Below, one piece after another: positions 1 to 10,779 of a stretch of DNA of 64,000 bases (the stretch's first letter is position 1; each line of letters begins with the position of its first letter). A program made the translations under genes and the position numbers. The notes under the pieces were generated by a model. It was given only the letters and a program-made list of their open reading frames with translations. It ran no database searches and had not been told where the DNA came from. This DNA comes from Isoetes taiwanensis (lineage: Eukaryota > Streptophyta > Lycopodiopsida > Isoetales > Isoetaceae): assembly GCA_021234155.1 (NCBI GenBank), contig JAJEKV010000506.1, positions 64,001-128,000 on the forward strand, in the 5' to 3' direction.

Positions 1-2514
1 TCTGTACTTCTTATAGATGCCTGTGGGGAATTGGCACTAATCTGTTCTCTCTCCTAAACAATTCCCTCGATTCCCTTTGGTTGTTCACCAGCACTCGGAC
101 AAATTCTACTTCCAATCAAGACAAATTCAAATGAACAGGAAACAGCTGATGCTACTCTTTATAGCTTGGTTCTCTGAGTGACTTGTGGCCTGATATGCTA
201 TTGAAGTATTCATGCAACATGCAAATCAAATGCAAGGAACAAGCTTGAAAGGAAATCTATAACGATATATTTATCTGAGTTAGGTAAGGCTTGATTCGTC
301 GGTCGAGCTCAATTCGGTGGTTTGACCAGCTGAAACTAAGTAGCTCTATGATAATTAGGCAGAATTAAGAAAACAAAAGATAAGGAAATGGCATCCTGCC
401 CCTGAATATCTTTCTTTCATTCCTCAGCCAATACAATCATATCTTCAGATTAGCAGGTAATAAATGGCTTTATAAACCATGATCATTTAATTGTCACAAT
501 GATTTGGCAATTATGCCAAACGAATCTTGTAAACAATGTGTTGATGTATTATATCACCTTCATCAAATAATTCTACGTAGGAAATAAAGTTTAAAACTAC
601 TGTCCAAAGGAACAAAGTTGGGCCATGGTATTGTCTGCTCTCTGGGGATTAAATCTAGAAATCTAAAAACCATCACATGTTACAGTTCTTTGGCCAGAAT
701 TTATAATTACTGGTACCTTTTAAGTGTATATTGGTGCACAACAACACACTCAATTGTTCAAAGAGCATAAATATTTAGCTCGCAATCAAGTGGGCATTTT
801 TAAGCAGTTGCATAAGACAATCAATATACAAAGCAAACTGAGAATAAAACCTGCTGAAGATAATCGGGATCTGGAGGGCGCAAAAAATCCCTAGCAAACC
901 ATTGCTCCATCCTCGCCACCGCTCCAGATTGAAAGTGGATGTTGTTGAGCAAGGAGAGCAGTGACTTTGTGAGATGCTGGATCCAAAGTCCACAATGCTT
1001 GCATTGATATGCATCTCATCCTTGCTTTGTTGCCCGATTTGACCGATTTGTTATGCCTAAGGGAGCCACCAATGCTTACTTAGTAGCGCCCATCGAAAGA
1101 CAGAGTGCGACATATGGCCATGGCAAAATCCGGAGTAAGCAAATTTGATAAGCAACCTTGCAGACCTAAATGCCCAAAAATATTCATATGTTTATAACTA
1201 AACATCGTCACAATGAAGAAGTTGCATATGTGCATCATGGCATAGATTTTTTGTGCAAAGGTATTTATAACCGATGATTTACTAACATTTGGGTAGCCAA
1301 TGAATCCAACTTGTTTATCGCTTTTCAGCCTTGCAAACCGCCTTTAAAAATCGAGAAAAGAACCCGGAGAAGATAAGAAGATAAGATGAGACCAAATGAT
1401 GCAACCCAAAGAGGCATTGCTAGTAGTGACAATATTACCTTGCCAAACGGATCATAACACTAGTATGAAATGCAAGTGTCGGGGATATTCCCATGAAAGA
1501 ACATGGAGCCCGGGCCGTTAGTAAGCCCATGATGGCACCAGTCACACTACACAAATGAACGTAAACAAAATGAGGGTTTCATTTTTAAGACAGAACTATT
1601 TGAGATCAACCTTACCTTGTACGATAAGAATATAAGATGCTTGTGTTTGCAATTTTCGTGTAAATGCTTTTCAAAGCGGAAGCATCGAGTACCTTGAGGG
1701 TCGCGCATCTAACACCTACATAGTTCCAACTTGCATTACGCCATGCATAACCAAAACATAGCATGCCAGGATTAAATTTAGATGAAAGTGAAAGTTCTAG
1801 ATTGTTTGCATAGTAAAGCTAAGAGAACAACTTCAAACGAACCTGATTATAAAGCTCTCCCCATACTCTCTTTCTTTGGCCTTTGTCAAACATGGTATGC
1901 CTCACTGAGTCTTGTAAACCTTCATCATTTCCTAGTGCTCTCTCCCCAGTTGATTAAAGCTTCGAATGCACATCATCAAACCGATCGGGGAACCATGGAA
2001 TATGCTAATTTTCAAAATCAAAGTTCACCAGTAGCTTACAAATTCTCACAATAACAATAAGAAACCTCCATGCTTTTTGCCAGCTACACAGTCTTAAGAA
2101 GACAAAAACGTAATATAGAGAAAAAAAGATCAGAATGAACATTAAGAATTGTACCATTGATTGCATTCATAGCATCTATGTTACATATCGGAAGCAAAGA
2201 TGTCGAGAATGCATGTACTATGAACATTTTAAATTCAAGTAATATTCATATCACGGGTAGGTTGGGCCGGTACCTATCCGTCGGCATGGCCCACGAACTC
2301 AAATACTATTGAAAAGAGTTTTCATAAAATACTCTATCAAATGATAAGGAGAGTTGGCCCTCTTTTCTCATCCTGAGATGCACACGAGACAAAAATTAGA
2401 GAACCCTATTTGGAAGGGCCCTTCCCACTATTCTCTCGAACCATGCCGGTTAGGGCGGTTTGAACAAAGATCGACACGTAAAAAGGGGTGACCGCCAATT
2501 TACTTGTGACCGGT
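1..2514. other. No gene recognised
   Basis: AT-rich sequence with only short open frames in both strands. None has family motifs, credible splice structure or codon bias that I can recognise. I see no RNA gene or intact mobile element here. Confidence 0.5.
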
Positions 2515-2628
2515 TTTAGCGTTTTTCGGCATATTCGGGCATATCCTAGCATATACCTTTAATATACCAAAACCCCATGATGAATAAGGGTTTGCCCCTA
2601 GGGGCAACCAAAAAGAAGGTGAGCAAAT
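2515..2628. repeat. Palindrome-bearing dispersed repeat, copy 1
   Basis: This segment holds a perfect palindrome (TTGCCCCTAGGGGCAA) preceded by a run of GCATAT/ATATACC words. The same order of words, on the opposite strand, is at about 28725-28838. Two copies with internal dyad symmetry suggest a small hairpin-type non-autonomous DNA element, but I cannot define its ends. Confidence 0.5.
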
Positions 2629-2765
2629 GATAGATAGATATTATTTTAATATCCACAAGGATCCTATAGCGGGCCATGGGACAGGTCTATACATAGTCGA
2701 ACTCTGGACGGTCTCGAACCTGAGACATACATTTCTTAGAACTCGTGTGTTACTACACCAAAGGA
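2629..2765 (-). mobile_element. tRNA-derived SINE-like element with GATA tail
   Basis: Read on the minus strand, a tRNA-like head is present. An A-box-like word (TGGTGTAGTAACACACGAG) lies at 2742-2760 and a consensus B box (GGTTCGAGACC) at 2710-2720. A short body then ends in GTGGATATTAAAATA followed by a (TATC)n tail at 2629-2642. The terminal GTGGA..TTAAAA word resembles the 3' ends of the LINEs in this window, so the element is probably mobilised by such a LINE. Confidence 0.55.
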
Positions 2766-3139
2766 TCTAGAACATGGTTAGCATAAACAAACTTCATAGC
2801 TTCAGAACCATATACTTTGGCATTCTATTCTAGACCGGGCCCTACCTAACCCATAGAACAAGATGCCATCACACAAAGGGTTGCCCCATCGAGTTGGTAC
2901 TGAAAGGGCAACGAGAAAATTAAAAATGAAAAAGTACCATGATTTAGCTTTAAGAGTTGGAAGTAAAACTAGAAGAAAGAAGCACAAAAAACCATTTAAA
3001 AAACAACCTTTATAAGCATTGAATATGCAAGGACAAATGACATGCAACACTGGACCTTTCCTTACTATCACTATGTTGAAAGCATCGCACTAAATATTCG
3101 CGTACTGTTAATCTTACACATGTTAATCTTATACATGTT

Positions 3140-4484
3140 TTTGTTGGGAATATAGTCATAGATTGGATTGCCATGATTGAATTTTCAATGTATAATATTA
3201 ATAAGAGGTGATCATAATACACTTTTCTATCAAATGCGTGAGCCAAAAAGTGTTGTACACAAGGTGGTCACAAATGCCGTATTGATAAGACACCTATGCA
3301 TAAAGATTCTAGAAATTCCACTTGCATAAAAATTTAGTATTGTTGCATTTTTTTTTAATCAAGATGCCTCATGCAGAAAGCATTTGGATTGCTAGGAAAG
3401 ATAGCATGTAGTATTTCTTGCAGTCCCTTATCCCCATCTGACACAAATGTAGGGCCTGGATGTATCTCTAAATACCCAAGCAATTGCAACAAAGACTAGA
3501 TCCGATTCTCCATATTCTCGTTGTCTATCACTGAAAATGCAACAGGATGAAGAGCTCTTATAGCATCAATACCTATAGCACAAATTAAGTGGTCAAGGTA
3601 TTTACCTACCAAAAAAGTAGCATCCAATCCTACTAATTAGACATGCTCCATACCTAAGAAACAGCCTGAAAAAATGGCGATGAATTCCTCCTGGGTTGTT
3701 TTCTATTAGTTTGTCGCAAAAAGAATGTAGCTTTCTATAATCTCTTCTGTGGTCGCCATTAATCACAGCCATAGTTATCTCCTTGGCATTGTAAGCCACA
3801 TTGTATGATATAGTGACATCAGTTTCCCTCTTAAAATCATCAATCAATTCTCTTTGGTGCAGAATGTGGATGTTTCTTGAGCTTATCATGGTATTTCCTA
3901 GCCAACCAGCTAGCAGATGCTTCTTTGTTGCCCAATTGTTGCACACTACCATAATTTTGCTTGGTAGCTCGTATTTTACATCTTGGACCACCACCTATTA
4001 CAGAAGCATATAAATGTCATACACAACCTTATTCTCTGCATTTCACCCTATATCTAGATTGTCAATCTTGTTGACTATGATTTCAGTGAGTGATGCAATG
4101 GCGTGTGCCCGAACTGCATTCTTAATCTTTATCAATGATTCATACTGATATTCTATAAGGAATTCCATGTTTTGCCTGGCAATTCCTGTAGCCTCGAAGA
4201 GATATGGTTCTAAGGTAAAGGCTAATCTAATTGTCAAGGCATTTTACTCTAATTGTCAAAGAAAAACTAAGAATATACCTCTAGAAAATGAAATTACTCA
4301 AAGGAGATGGCTAATACGGATGAAAAATTTCCTTATTGATGGCCATTGAGGAACCAATTTGCTTTTGTTGATGAAAGATAAGCGTAACTATAGCGTTGTT
4401 GCCTGCCAAAATACCCATATAAAGAAATATCTATTGGGAGCATTTTTACAGTTCTAAAAAATACATAGGTATTTTGACAAAAGG
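3140..4484 (-). pseudogene. Mutator-like (MULE) transposase remnant, N-terminal and catalytic part
   Basis: Translation of the minus strand gives a decayed MULE transposase. At 3602-3994 there is a region with the motif SYNVAYNAKE followed by a segment reading FCDKLIENNPGG, typical of the stretch before the catalytic domain. After a frame change near 3630, the DDE-type core follows (LVGLDATFLVGKY, then VAFSVIDNEN, then TFVSDGDKGL, then FCMRHL) down to about 3360, and a weaker piece (AFDRKVYYDHLL) reaches about 3150. An in-frame stop lies after ENRI, near 3495. The right end at 4433-4484 matches the terminal sequences of the MULE pieces ending near 12026 and 38125, and is cut by the LINE that starts at about 4485. 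It is non-functional as read. Confidence 0.75.
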
Positions 4485-5453
4485 CAGGTACAGAAGGCCT
4501 TCTTGGCCCTCGCAGGAGTGAAGTCCACGGTCCCATATCGATCTTGCTCAGAGACAGGCTTCCTTCCATTACTGAGGGCTGCACCGAACGCGCCACATTA
4601 TTTACTTCCAAAAAGGTGGTGGCTATGGATGAAGCTCGGCTGCCCAACCTTGCTTTGGCAATGGCGAGGCCCCGGCAACTCAAAGCCCGCTGGAAAGACA
4701 AGCAAGCCCCGGTGTTTCGCTATGGAATGTGCGTGCACACGATGTGGACCCGCTGCATGCATCAAGGAACGAACTGCCTTGAAGCAAGCATTTCCCTGAT
4801 GCTTGCTTCATGGCCAAGCTTTGGGATGCAGAGGCCCTGGCCACATGTCAAGGTGGCAAATTATCGACATGACAGTTAATCCCATGCTCACGAGGGGCCC
4901 ACACCACTACCCACGGCACCCATCTACCCATGAAAAAGCGCGTGGTGATTGCTTCCATTCAAGACAAAAGTGCACACCACCCGAGATTGAGACAGAAGAT
5001 GGATTCGAGCCGCGTGAGGAGGAGAGTCCGTCGCTTTGTCAACGAAGCCATTGAGGATGAAAGTCACGCCCTCCAGCTCGTCCGGGCGATACCGCATATC
5101 CGGCCTAAAGATGTTCGGTTAGTTGTGCCCCATCAGGCCTTGCATGAGCTATCGAAAGCACGGCCTCAGAGGCTTGTTGGGATCGTATACCCGGAGGTAA
5201 TGGATACGCTGGACTTAGTTATGCCCCCCGTCCGGCATTACCTCACCGCACTTTGTGATTATGTATATAATCGCATAGATGTCAAAGATCCTTATTGCTA
5301 CTAAGGTTTTTCCTAAAACCCTTCGTATGGGGTTTTTTAATCCCGTAGTAATACGCGCGGCCGCTCTCTCTTTGTACTTGGGTCCCATAGGCCGCTTGGT
5401 CTCCGCGGATCTATAAAAATCATATTCTATTCTATTCTATTCTATTCTATTCA
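4485..5453 (+). mobile_element. 5'-truncated LINE, C-terminal ORF2 and 3' UTR
   Basis: The plus-strand frames 4503-4799, 4544-4879 and 4930-5304 are successive pieces of one decayed C-terminal LINE protein. They align in order with the copies at 25200-25980 (plus) and 44290-45070 (minus); the common start reads VKSTVPYR. A stop at 5302 is followed by a stem-loop at about 5307-5345 (AAAACCCTTCG..GGGGTTTTTT), a word of the type GTCCCATAGGCCG..TGGTCTCCG at about 5384-5406, and a (TTCTA)n tail at 5423-5452. There is no reverse transcriptase here. The insertion interrupts the terminal sequence of the MULE to its left. Confidence 0.7.
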
Positions 5454-6016
5454 ATCTTGGCAGAATTGCCATGCACAACATAAAATTGTTTAAAGAATAT
5501 CGGTTTGAATCATTGTCGAGGTTAGGAATGCACACAGGCCATTGCGCATTGTAAGACATACTATATTGAAGTGGGTCTCATCAATCGATGATTCCCACTT
5601 TTTGAAACTCTCTTATTTCCAACAAAAAGGACGTATGATGCATTTGGGGTTTCTTTGTCATTGTAAATAAGAGCTTTTTCGTGTAAGGGTGAATCCCTTT
5701 ACCAAGACATTTATGTGCTTTTTTTCGGATGGGTACACGAGATATCAAAACTCCAAAAGAATATTGAAAATTGTTTACTTAATCACAACAAAGTGCTTGT
5801 TTTGAAAGAATTTGTATTTTATAAATGGGTTCATTACAATATATAGTGGCCGTGCTATCACAATGATTACACTCTCTTCACACATTAACCACCTAATGGG
5901 AACTCGCATGTGGAGCACCCTCCAAACAGTTCCAACAATAGAAATCTATATGAAGAGATGCTTTATTGGCACAAGGTGGTTAAAAAACGCGTTTTTTATT
6001 CATAAAAATCTTCTAT
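5454..6016. other. No gene recognised
   Basis: AT-rich spacer between the LINE tail and the TIR-flanked element. The open frame 5812-6018 has no recognisable motif. Confidence 0.5.
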
Positions 6017-6418
6017 AAAAAATCCGTTTACTCTAAAAAGATTTTTATGGAATGGGATAGCAAAAAAATAAAAATAAAATAAAAAATTGCCCCTAATTTT
6101 TTTTGTGCACATTAAGGTTTAGGGTTTGAATGTTTAGAATTAAGGTTTACAGGGGTTAGAATGTTTAGGTTTGGGTTAGAATGTTTAAATTTAGGGTTAG
6201 AATGTTTAGGCTTACATTGTGTACACTTAGGTTTAGGGTTAGAATGTTGAGAATTTAGGATTACAAAGTTTAGAATTTAGGTTTAGGGTTAGAATTGTAG
6301 GCTTACAGGTTTAGAATTTCATATTGTAATGGCTATATTGTAATTTCTATAAAATTTGTATTCTAAGGATATATTTTTTTAAAAAACCTTTAAAAAATCT
6401 TTGCATACGGATTTTTAA
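6017..6418. mobile_element. MITE-like element with about 32-bp inverted ends and telomere-like interior
   Basis: The left end (6017-6050, containing AAAAAATCCGTTTACTC and AAAAGATTTTTATGG) is an imperfect inverted repeat of the right end (6387-6418, read on the minus strand as TTAAAAATCCGTATGC then AAAGATTTTTTAAAGG). Between them, 6115-6310 is filled with degenerate GTTTAGGGTTAGAATG-type words. Size and inverted ends fit a non-autonomous DNA transposon. I could not establish a target-site duplication. Confidence 0.55.
6115..6310 (+). repeat. Degenerate telomere-like minisatellite
   Basis: About ten irregular repeats of words such as GGTTTAGGGTTAGAATGTTTAG occur. They resemble the plant telomere repeat TTTAGGG but are interrupted by AATGTTTAGAA spacers, so this is an internal minisatellite and not a telomere. 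Confidence 0.7.
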
Positions 6419-6876
6419 GGTACGGATTTCTAAGTACTCAACTACCTTCTACACGCTAGTTTGTCAACCGACATAATCACCCTCTTCTCGCCTCCTTTCT
6501 TCAATGAATGAGTCTTTTCCATTGCTCCTGAGCATGTACTATATAGTCGGATAAGGACTGCAAAATACAACAGCTCAGAGTGAAAAAGGCAGATTAGAGT
6601 GCCTTCATTCTAGCTAATCGAGAAAGGCATCTCAAAATGAAATAATTCATGATGTTTCCCGATACAATTCATCGAGAAAAATCACGTTTCTCTTCAAAAA
6701 AAAAAAAAATTCATGTTTCTCGACTAGTTAGAAATCTCACTACTTTAGTCCTTAGACTTAAAAAATAAAGATATAGACTTAGGGTGGATTACACCATGGT
6801 CTCATACCCTATCTGGGATGTCCTATCTTAACGGAAAGCATTCATTAATTTAGACACTCGTTGAGATATAGACTTA
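6419..6876. other. No gene recognised
   Basis: AT-rich DNA without a credible reading frame. The words ATATAGACTTAGG at about 6772 and 6865 are a short direct repeat that brackets the stretch before the GGAA tract. Confidence 0.45.
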
Positions 6877-6951
6877 GGAAGGAAGGAAGGAAGGAAGGTT
6901 CTTTTATCGTCCACGGAGACCAATCGGTCTATGGGACCCAGTGGATCACAA
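6877..6951 (-). mobile_element. LINE/SINE 3'-end stub with GGAA tail
   Basis: Minus-strand reading gives GGGTCCCATAGACCGATTGG, then TCTCCGTGGACGATAAAAG, then a (TTCC)n tail at 6877-6898. Apart from the tail unit, this is the same 3' terminus as the LINE copies at 5384-5452, 8567-8640 and 44104-44220. It is a very short 5'-truncated insertion. Confidence 0.65.
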
Positions 6952-7539
6952 GATAGTTTATTATTTTTCTCACCCCCTATCTAAAATGCCATATCTATTA
7001 GGACACTCATTTGTTATTTCTAATAATTGAGGGGACCATTGGGCTCATATATAGCTATATGAAGAGTGATGCCTAATGCACCATGTAAGAATATAACAAC
7101 TATAAATAGCTCATCCTATCAACTTATACAAACTTACTCTACAGCTTATAATAATACAATATATAAGCATTATAAGAACTTTTAAGACTTACCCTATATG
7201 ACGTTATCTACTTTTCTAGACATTAATATATTTTAATTGTTCTTTTAATGTGTTTTCTATACTTACCCCATGTTTCTTCTTGTCCATGTTTGAACTTTGA
7301 AATTTGAGACACATCTTTGGACTGGAAAATCTCGTTGTATCACTTGGTAGGGAGAAGCCACTCTCCATCTCTAGCAGAAGCTCTTCTTGTTCCTGATCAT
7401 CTTAATTGGTTAGTCATTGCTTCCTGCTCATCTTGTTCTTCATTATCACATTCCAAAACTACATATACTTTACGAGAGGGACAGGCTTTCTAGAAGGATG
7501 CAAAAAACAGAAGCCCAACTCCAGCCATCAAAAGCATCT
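6952..7539. other. No gene recognised
   Basis: AT-rich sequence flanking the copia remnant. It may include older LTR sequence, but I see no clear boundary or coding potential. Confidence 0.4.
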
Positions 7540-7870
7540 AGATGTTTTTAATGCAATGGTTCAATAGGACTCCGGAGCTCAAAAATCAACAAAAATGGCT
7601 TGAGTTTAAGAGTCTTAAAGACTGCTGCAGTGGCAAACTGCAGATGAGAAAGTACAGAATGAAGAAAACATCAAAACAAAGAACAATAAAAATGATACGA
7701 GAATTGAATAATCTTCATTTTGAGGATCAGTATAAATACAATGAGATACGGTTGATCATAAGAGTAATGATAGAAGTCTTTGTCATGACGTGCAATACCA
7801 AAGGTTAATCATCTTCTGGAATCTTGGGAGCATTAGTGGATGACGTGTAGAGCTTTTATATCTTTCAACA
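7540..7870 (-). repeat. Probable copia 3' LTR
   Basis: Directly after the decayed RNase H end, the minus strand shows a purine-rich tract (AAGTGGGTG at 7871-7879) followed by TGTTGAAAGA, the usual arrangement of polypurine tract and LTR start in Ty1/copia elements. A TATTTATA box-like word occurs about 140 bp in. The distal LTR edge is a guess, because no second LTR is visible in the window for comparison. Confidence 0.45.
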
Positions 7871-8566
7871 CACCCACTTGAAGGTCGACAGAAAAATTCA
7901 TGATGCTAAGATGATGACAAAAAATCAGCTTGCACAAGCTTTGGTGATCGGATCAGCTAATATTTATTGAGTAGGAAGATAATGTAACCGAATAAAACCA
8001 TCACTGATCTTCTCTCGAACATAGTGGCGATGTATGTGGATGTGGTTGGAGCATGGAGGCTGAGTTGGAGAGGTTGCTAGCTTCATGGCACTCTGGTTAT
8101 CTACAGAGACCAAGATCAGAGAACCTGGAGATCAAATAATGTGCACCATGGAAAAGAGCTAAGTACTCAGCCTCTGCTAAAGAGCAAGCAACAATAGCGT
8201 GTTCTTTAGATATCCAGCCAATTAGACTTCCATAGTATAAGAAGCAGTAGCCAGTAGTAGATTTGCCCAATTGATTTGTGCTAATAATAGCATCAATCGT
8301 GAGAGTAAGATCTAGAAAAGCTTGAGGCGAATAGGTGACATCAAAGGTTTGAGTGTCGTGAAGGTATCAAAGAATCGCTTCTCAAGAGATCAATAGAAGT
8401 GTTGAAACTTGTCATTGAATTGACTAAGAAGAATGATTGGATGGCATATGTCAGGTCAGGTGCAAACCATCAAATACATTAAATTGCCAATCAAGGAATA
8501 ATAGGAACTTCTAGTGGCAAAGAAGAGGGTGTTGAACTGTCGAAGAGATGTAAATGCATCTCCATT

Positions 8567-8811
8567 AGAATAGAATAGAATAGAATTGTTTTATCGTCCA
8601 CGGAGACCAATCGGCCTATCAAAAGCGCAAAGTATCACATCTTGCCGGATTAAAAACCCCCCTAAAGGGTTTTCGAGGGAAAACCGTGGCATAAATGGTT
8701 GATGGGGGCATATCCGAGCCCTCAAGTCTAGTACTTCCTAAATGTATGATCCGAAAGTGAGCTTAATCAAGTCGCGCTTGATGATCATGTGTAGCGGCTC
8801 ATCAGGTCTAA
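8567..8811 (-). mobile_element. LINE 3'-end insertion inside copia
   Basis: A (TTCTA)n tail (8567-8587 on the minus strand) is preceded by the GGTCTCCGTGGACGATAAAA terminus and the 3' UTR stem-loop (8650-8690, CCC..AAAGGG arms with TTTTCGAGGGAAAACC). About 240 bp of LINE end separates the copia RT and RNase H parts. The right limit is set where copia reading resumes and is approximate. Confidence 0.65.
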
Positions 8812-9342
8812 TCAACTGAGTAACTATTGAATTTGAGTTTGTCATACCAAAATTGCAAAAGAATGGCCGAGATGCATTTTATTTGATCCAAATGAAGTAG
8901 TCTTTGAGCACGATCACAATGAATGTGTAAACAAAGGAAGAAACCTACCTTGCCCATGAACTTCATGAAAAAATGAGTCGAGATCTCATGACATATGAAA
9001 TCCAGATCTGCCCTATTGTTACCAATAAGTAACATGTCATCCACATACAAAAGAAGAAGGATGAGAGAACATGTAGACATTAATATCAATATTTTAAAGA
9101 TTGGAATGACATCCCTTAAGCCACGGTATCAAATTTTGGAACCACTGGCAAAAGCCCATAAGCACTTTTGAGGAGCTTATAGACATGATGGAGAAACATG
9201 GGGTCTTTAAAATCAGGACGCTGCTTCATATAGATGTCTTCATGGAGTTCCCTAGGCAAGAATGCAGTTTGGACACCAAGTTGCAATATCCTCCAATCAA
9301 ACTGAGTTGTGGCAGCAAGATAAGATAGAGACTATTATTCAT

Positions 9343-10347
9343 AATTGGGACTCGCGATGAAACCAACAAATCGCCCATAGATAGGCTTCTCATTCATCTC
9401 AGATTTTCTACAATGGTGGATAGTGGGTAGCCGCACACATGCAAACTACCCACGAAAATAAAGGGAAAATCAATTATATCATTTGGACCCCAAAAAATAC
9501 AATGCTAATGGATGTTCGGTTGGTGTACCGCCGAAGCTTATCACCGGATTAAAACCCCGCCCTTTCGGTTTTCGGTGAAAACCCTAGTGATAAACCTTCG
9601 GCAAGGGGCTTAGACAAACGCAAGGCAGAGAAATCGCCCCAAAACCCATTTAATGGAGAAGTCGAAACAAATGCCGCCGCCAACCCAGCACTGCACATCA
9701 CCAACACCACAAAAACAAAACAAAACAAACCTCCCCGAAAGTGGAGGGGTTGATTACGCGTGCCCACGCCGACAAATATAATAAACAAAGAAGGGGGAGG
9801 GTGGGTTCAAAGAGAAATAGGTACCGGCCGAGAGAAGAGGAAGCGCCCGATGAGGAGTCGATCTTGAAACGCCGCCTAAAATAGCTTAACTCCCAACCAG
9901 AATGGGCGTAATACCGCGATGCATGTAAAATATGATATGCTCGCCCCATTCTAGAATGGCGATCCGATGTCTCGGATCGATGGGATTCTAGAATGGGACT
10001 CGCATGAAACCAACAAATCGCCCAATACCAAAGGACTTCCTTACAAATCCTAGGATCGAGGGGACGAAGGTCACGCAGGACGAAGGCTAAAGGCCGGAAA
10101 AAATGAAAGATGAAAGAAACGCCAATTAGCCCAAAACCAAAGTGGAGAAGCCCTCCCCGCCTCGAAACAATTCAAAGAGAAATAGGTAATCACGAGAGAA
10201 GAGGAAGCTACCGATGAGGAGTCGATGCGTAAACGCCGCCTAAAATAGCGAACTCCCAACCGTAATGGGCATGCGCCACCAAGATGCATGCAAAACATGC
10301 ATGCTCGTCCCATTCTAGAATGGCGATCCGATGTCTCGGATCGATGG
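9343..10347. mobile_element. Dimeric 1-kb non-autonomous element, copy 1
   Basis: The block is bounded by ATTCAT at 9337-9342 and 10348-10353, a likely 6-bp target duplication, and splits the copia RT. It holds two related modules (about 9805-9985 and 10165-10345). Each ends with GCATG words, the palindrome CATTCTAGAATG and a hairpin GATCCGATGTCTCGGATC. The proximal part (9540-9600) carries the same C-rich/G-rich stem-loop as the LINE 3' UTRs here. On the minus strand both modules open a short frame beginning MGRA, but no known protein is encoded. A similar dimer is at 33475-34430. The element class is unresolved. Confidence 0.6.
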
Positions 10348-10779
10348 ATTCATGTGAATTACTGGTGAGAAGGTCTCATCATAATCGATACCATAGACTC
10401 GAGGATGAAACTTCGAAGCTATTAAGTGAGTTTTGTAGTGATCTAAAGAATCATTCGCCAAGAATTTGCAAGAAAAGCCCACCTGCAATCAACCACTTTC
10501 CTCGATCACAGGAGAGAACCTAAATCCCATACCTGATTATGTGCCATTTGATTCGGTTCAAAGAGTTGCCATTTGCCAATGAGGAGCATCCGAACTATGA
10601 AGGGCAGTACGCATAGTAGGCACCAAACATACCCATTCAACCAAGTTTGTCTCTGCATTTTCAATCACTTTCCCAGATGGAGCTCTTGTTCGTTAGGAGT
10701 ATAACAAGAGAGTATTAGACAAGATTGCAAGTGTAGCAGGAGTAGCCTAAAAAGGAGGAATCAGAGAAGTATCGTAGCG

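Larger units (their letters stand above)
7871..10760 (-). pseudogene. Ty1/copia retrotransposon polyprotein remnant (RT and RNase H), with two insertions
   Basis: Minus-strand translation gives a collinear but broken copia polyprotein. At about 10348-10740 is the start of the RT region, with words like DYDETFSPVIH. At about 9110-9330 is an RT segment ending in YKLLKSAYGL. At 8808-9089 the catalytic YVDDMLLIG motif is present in an open frame. At about 7880-8530 is RNase H, with SVDNQSAMKLA and LADPITKA. Stops and frame changes occur throughout, so it is dead. Two later insertions split it: a LINE 3' end at 8567-8811 and a 1-kb dimeric element at 9343-10347. Upstream gag, protease and integrase are not seen. 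The 10348-10760 part is weaker than the rest. Confidence 0.75.

Noticed and set aside
6115-6310. Chromosome-end telomere
   Set aside because: Repeats are irregular, interrupted and flanked by inverted ends within ordinary sequence on both sides.
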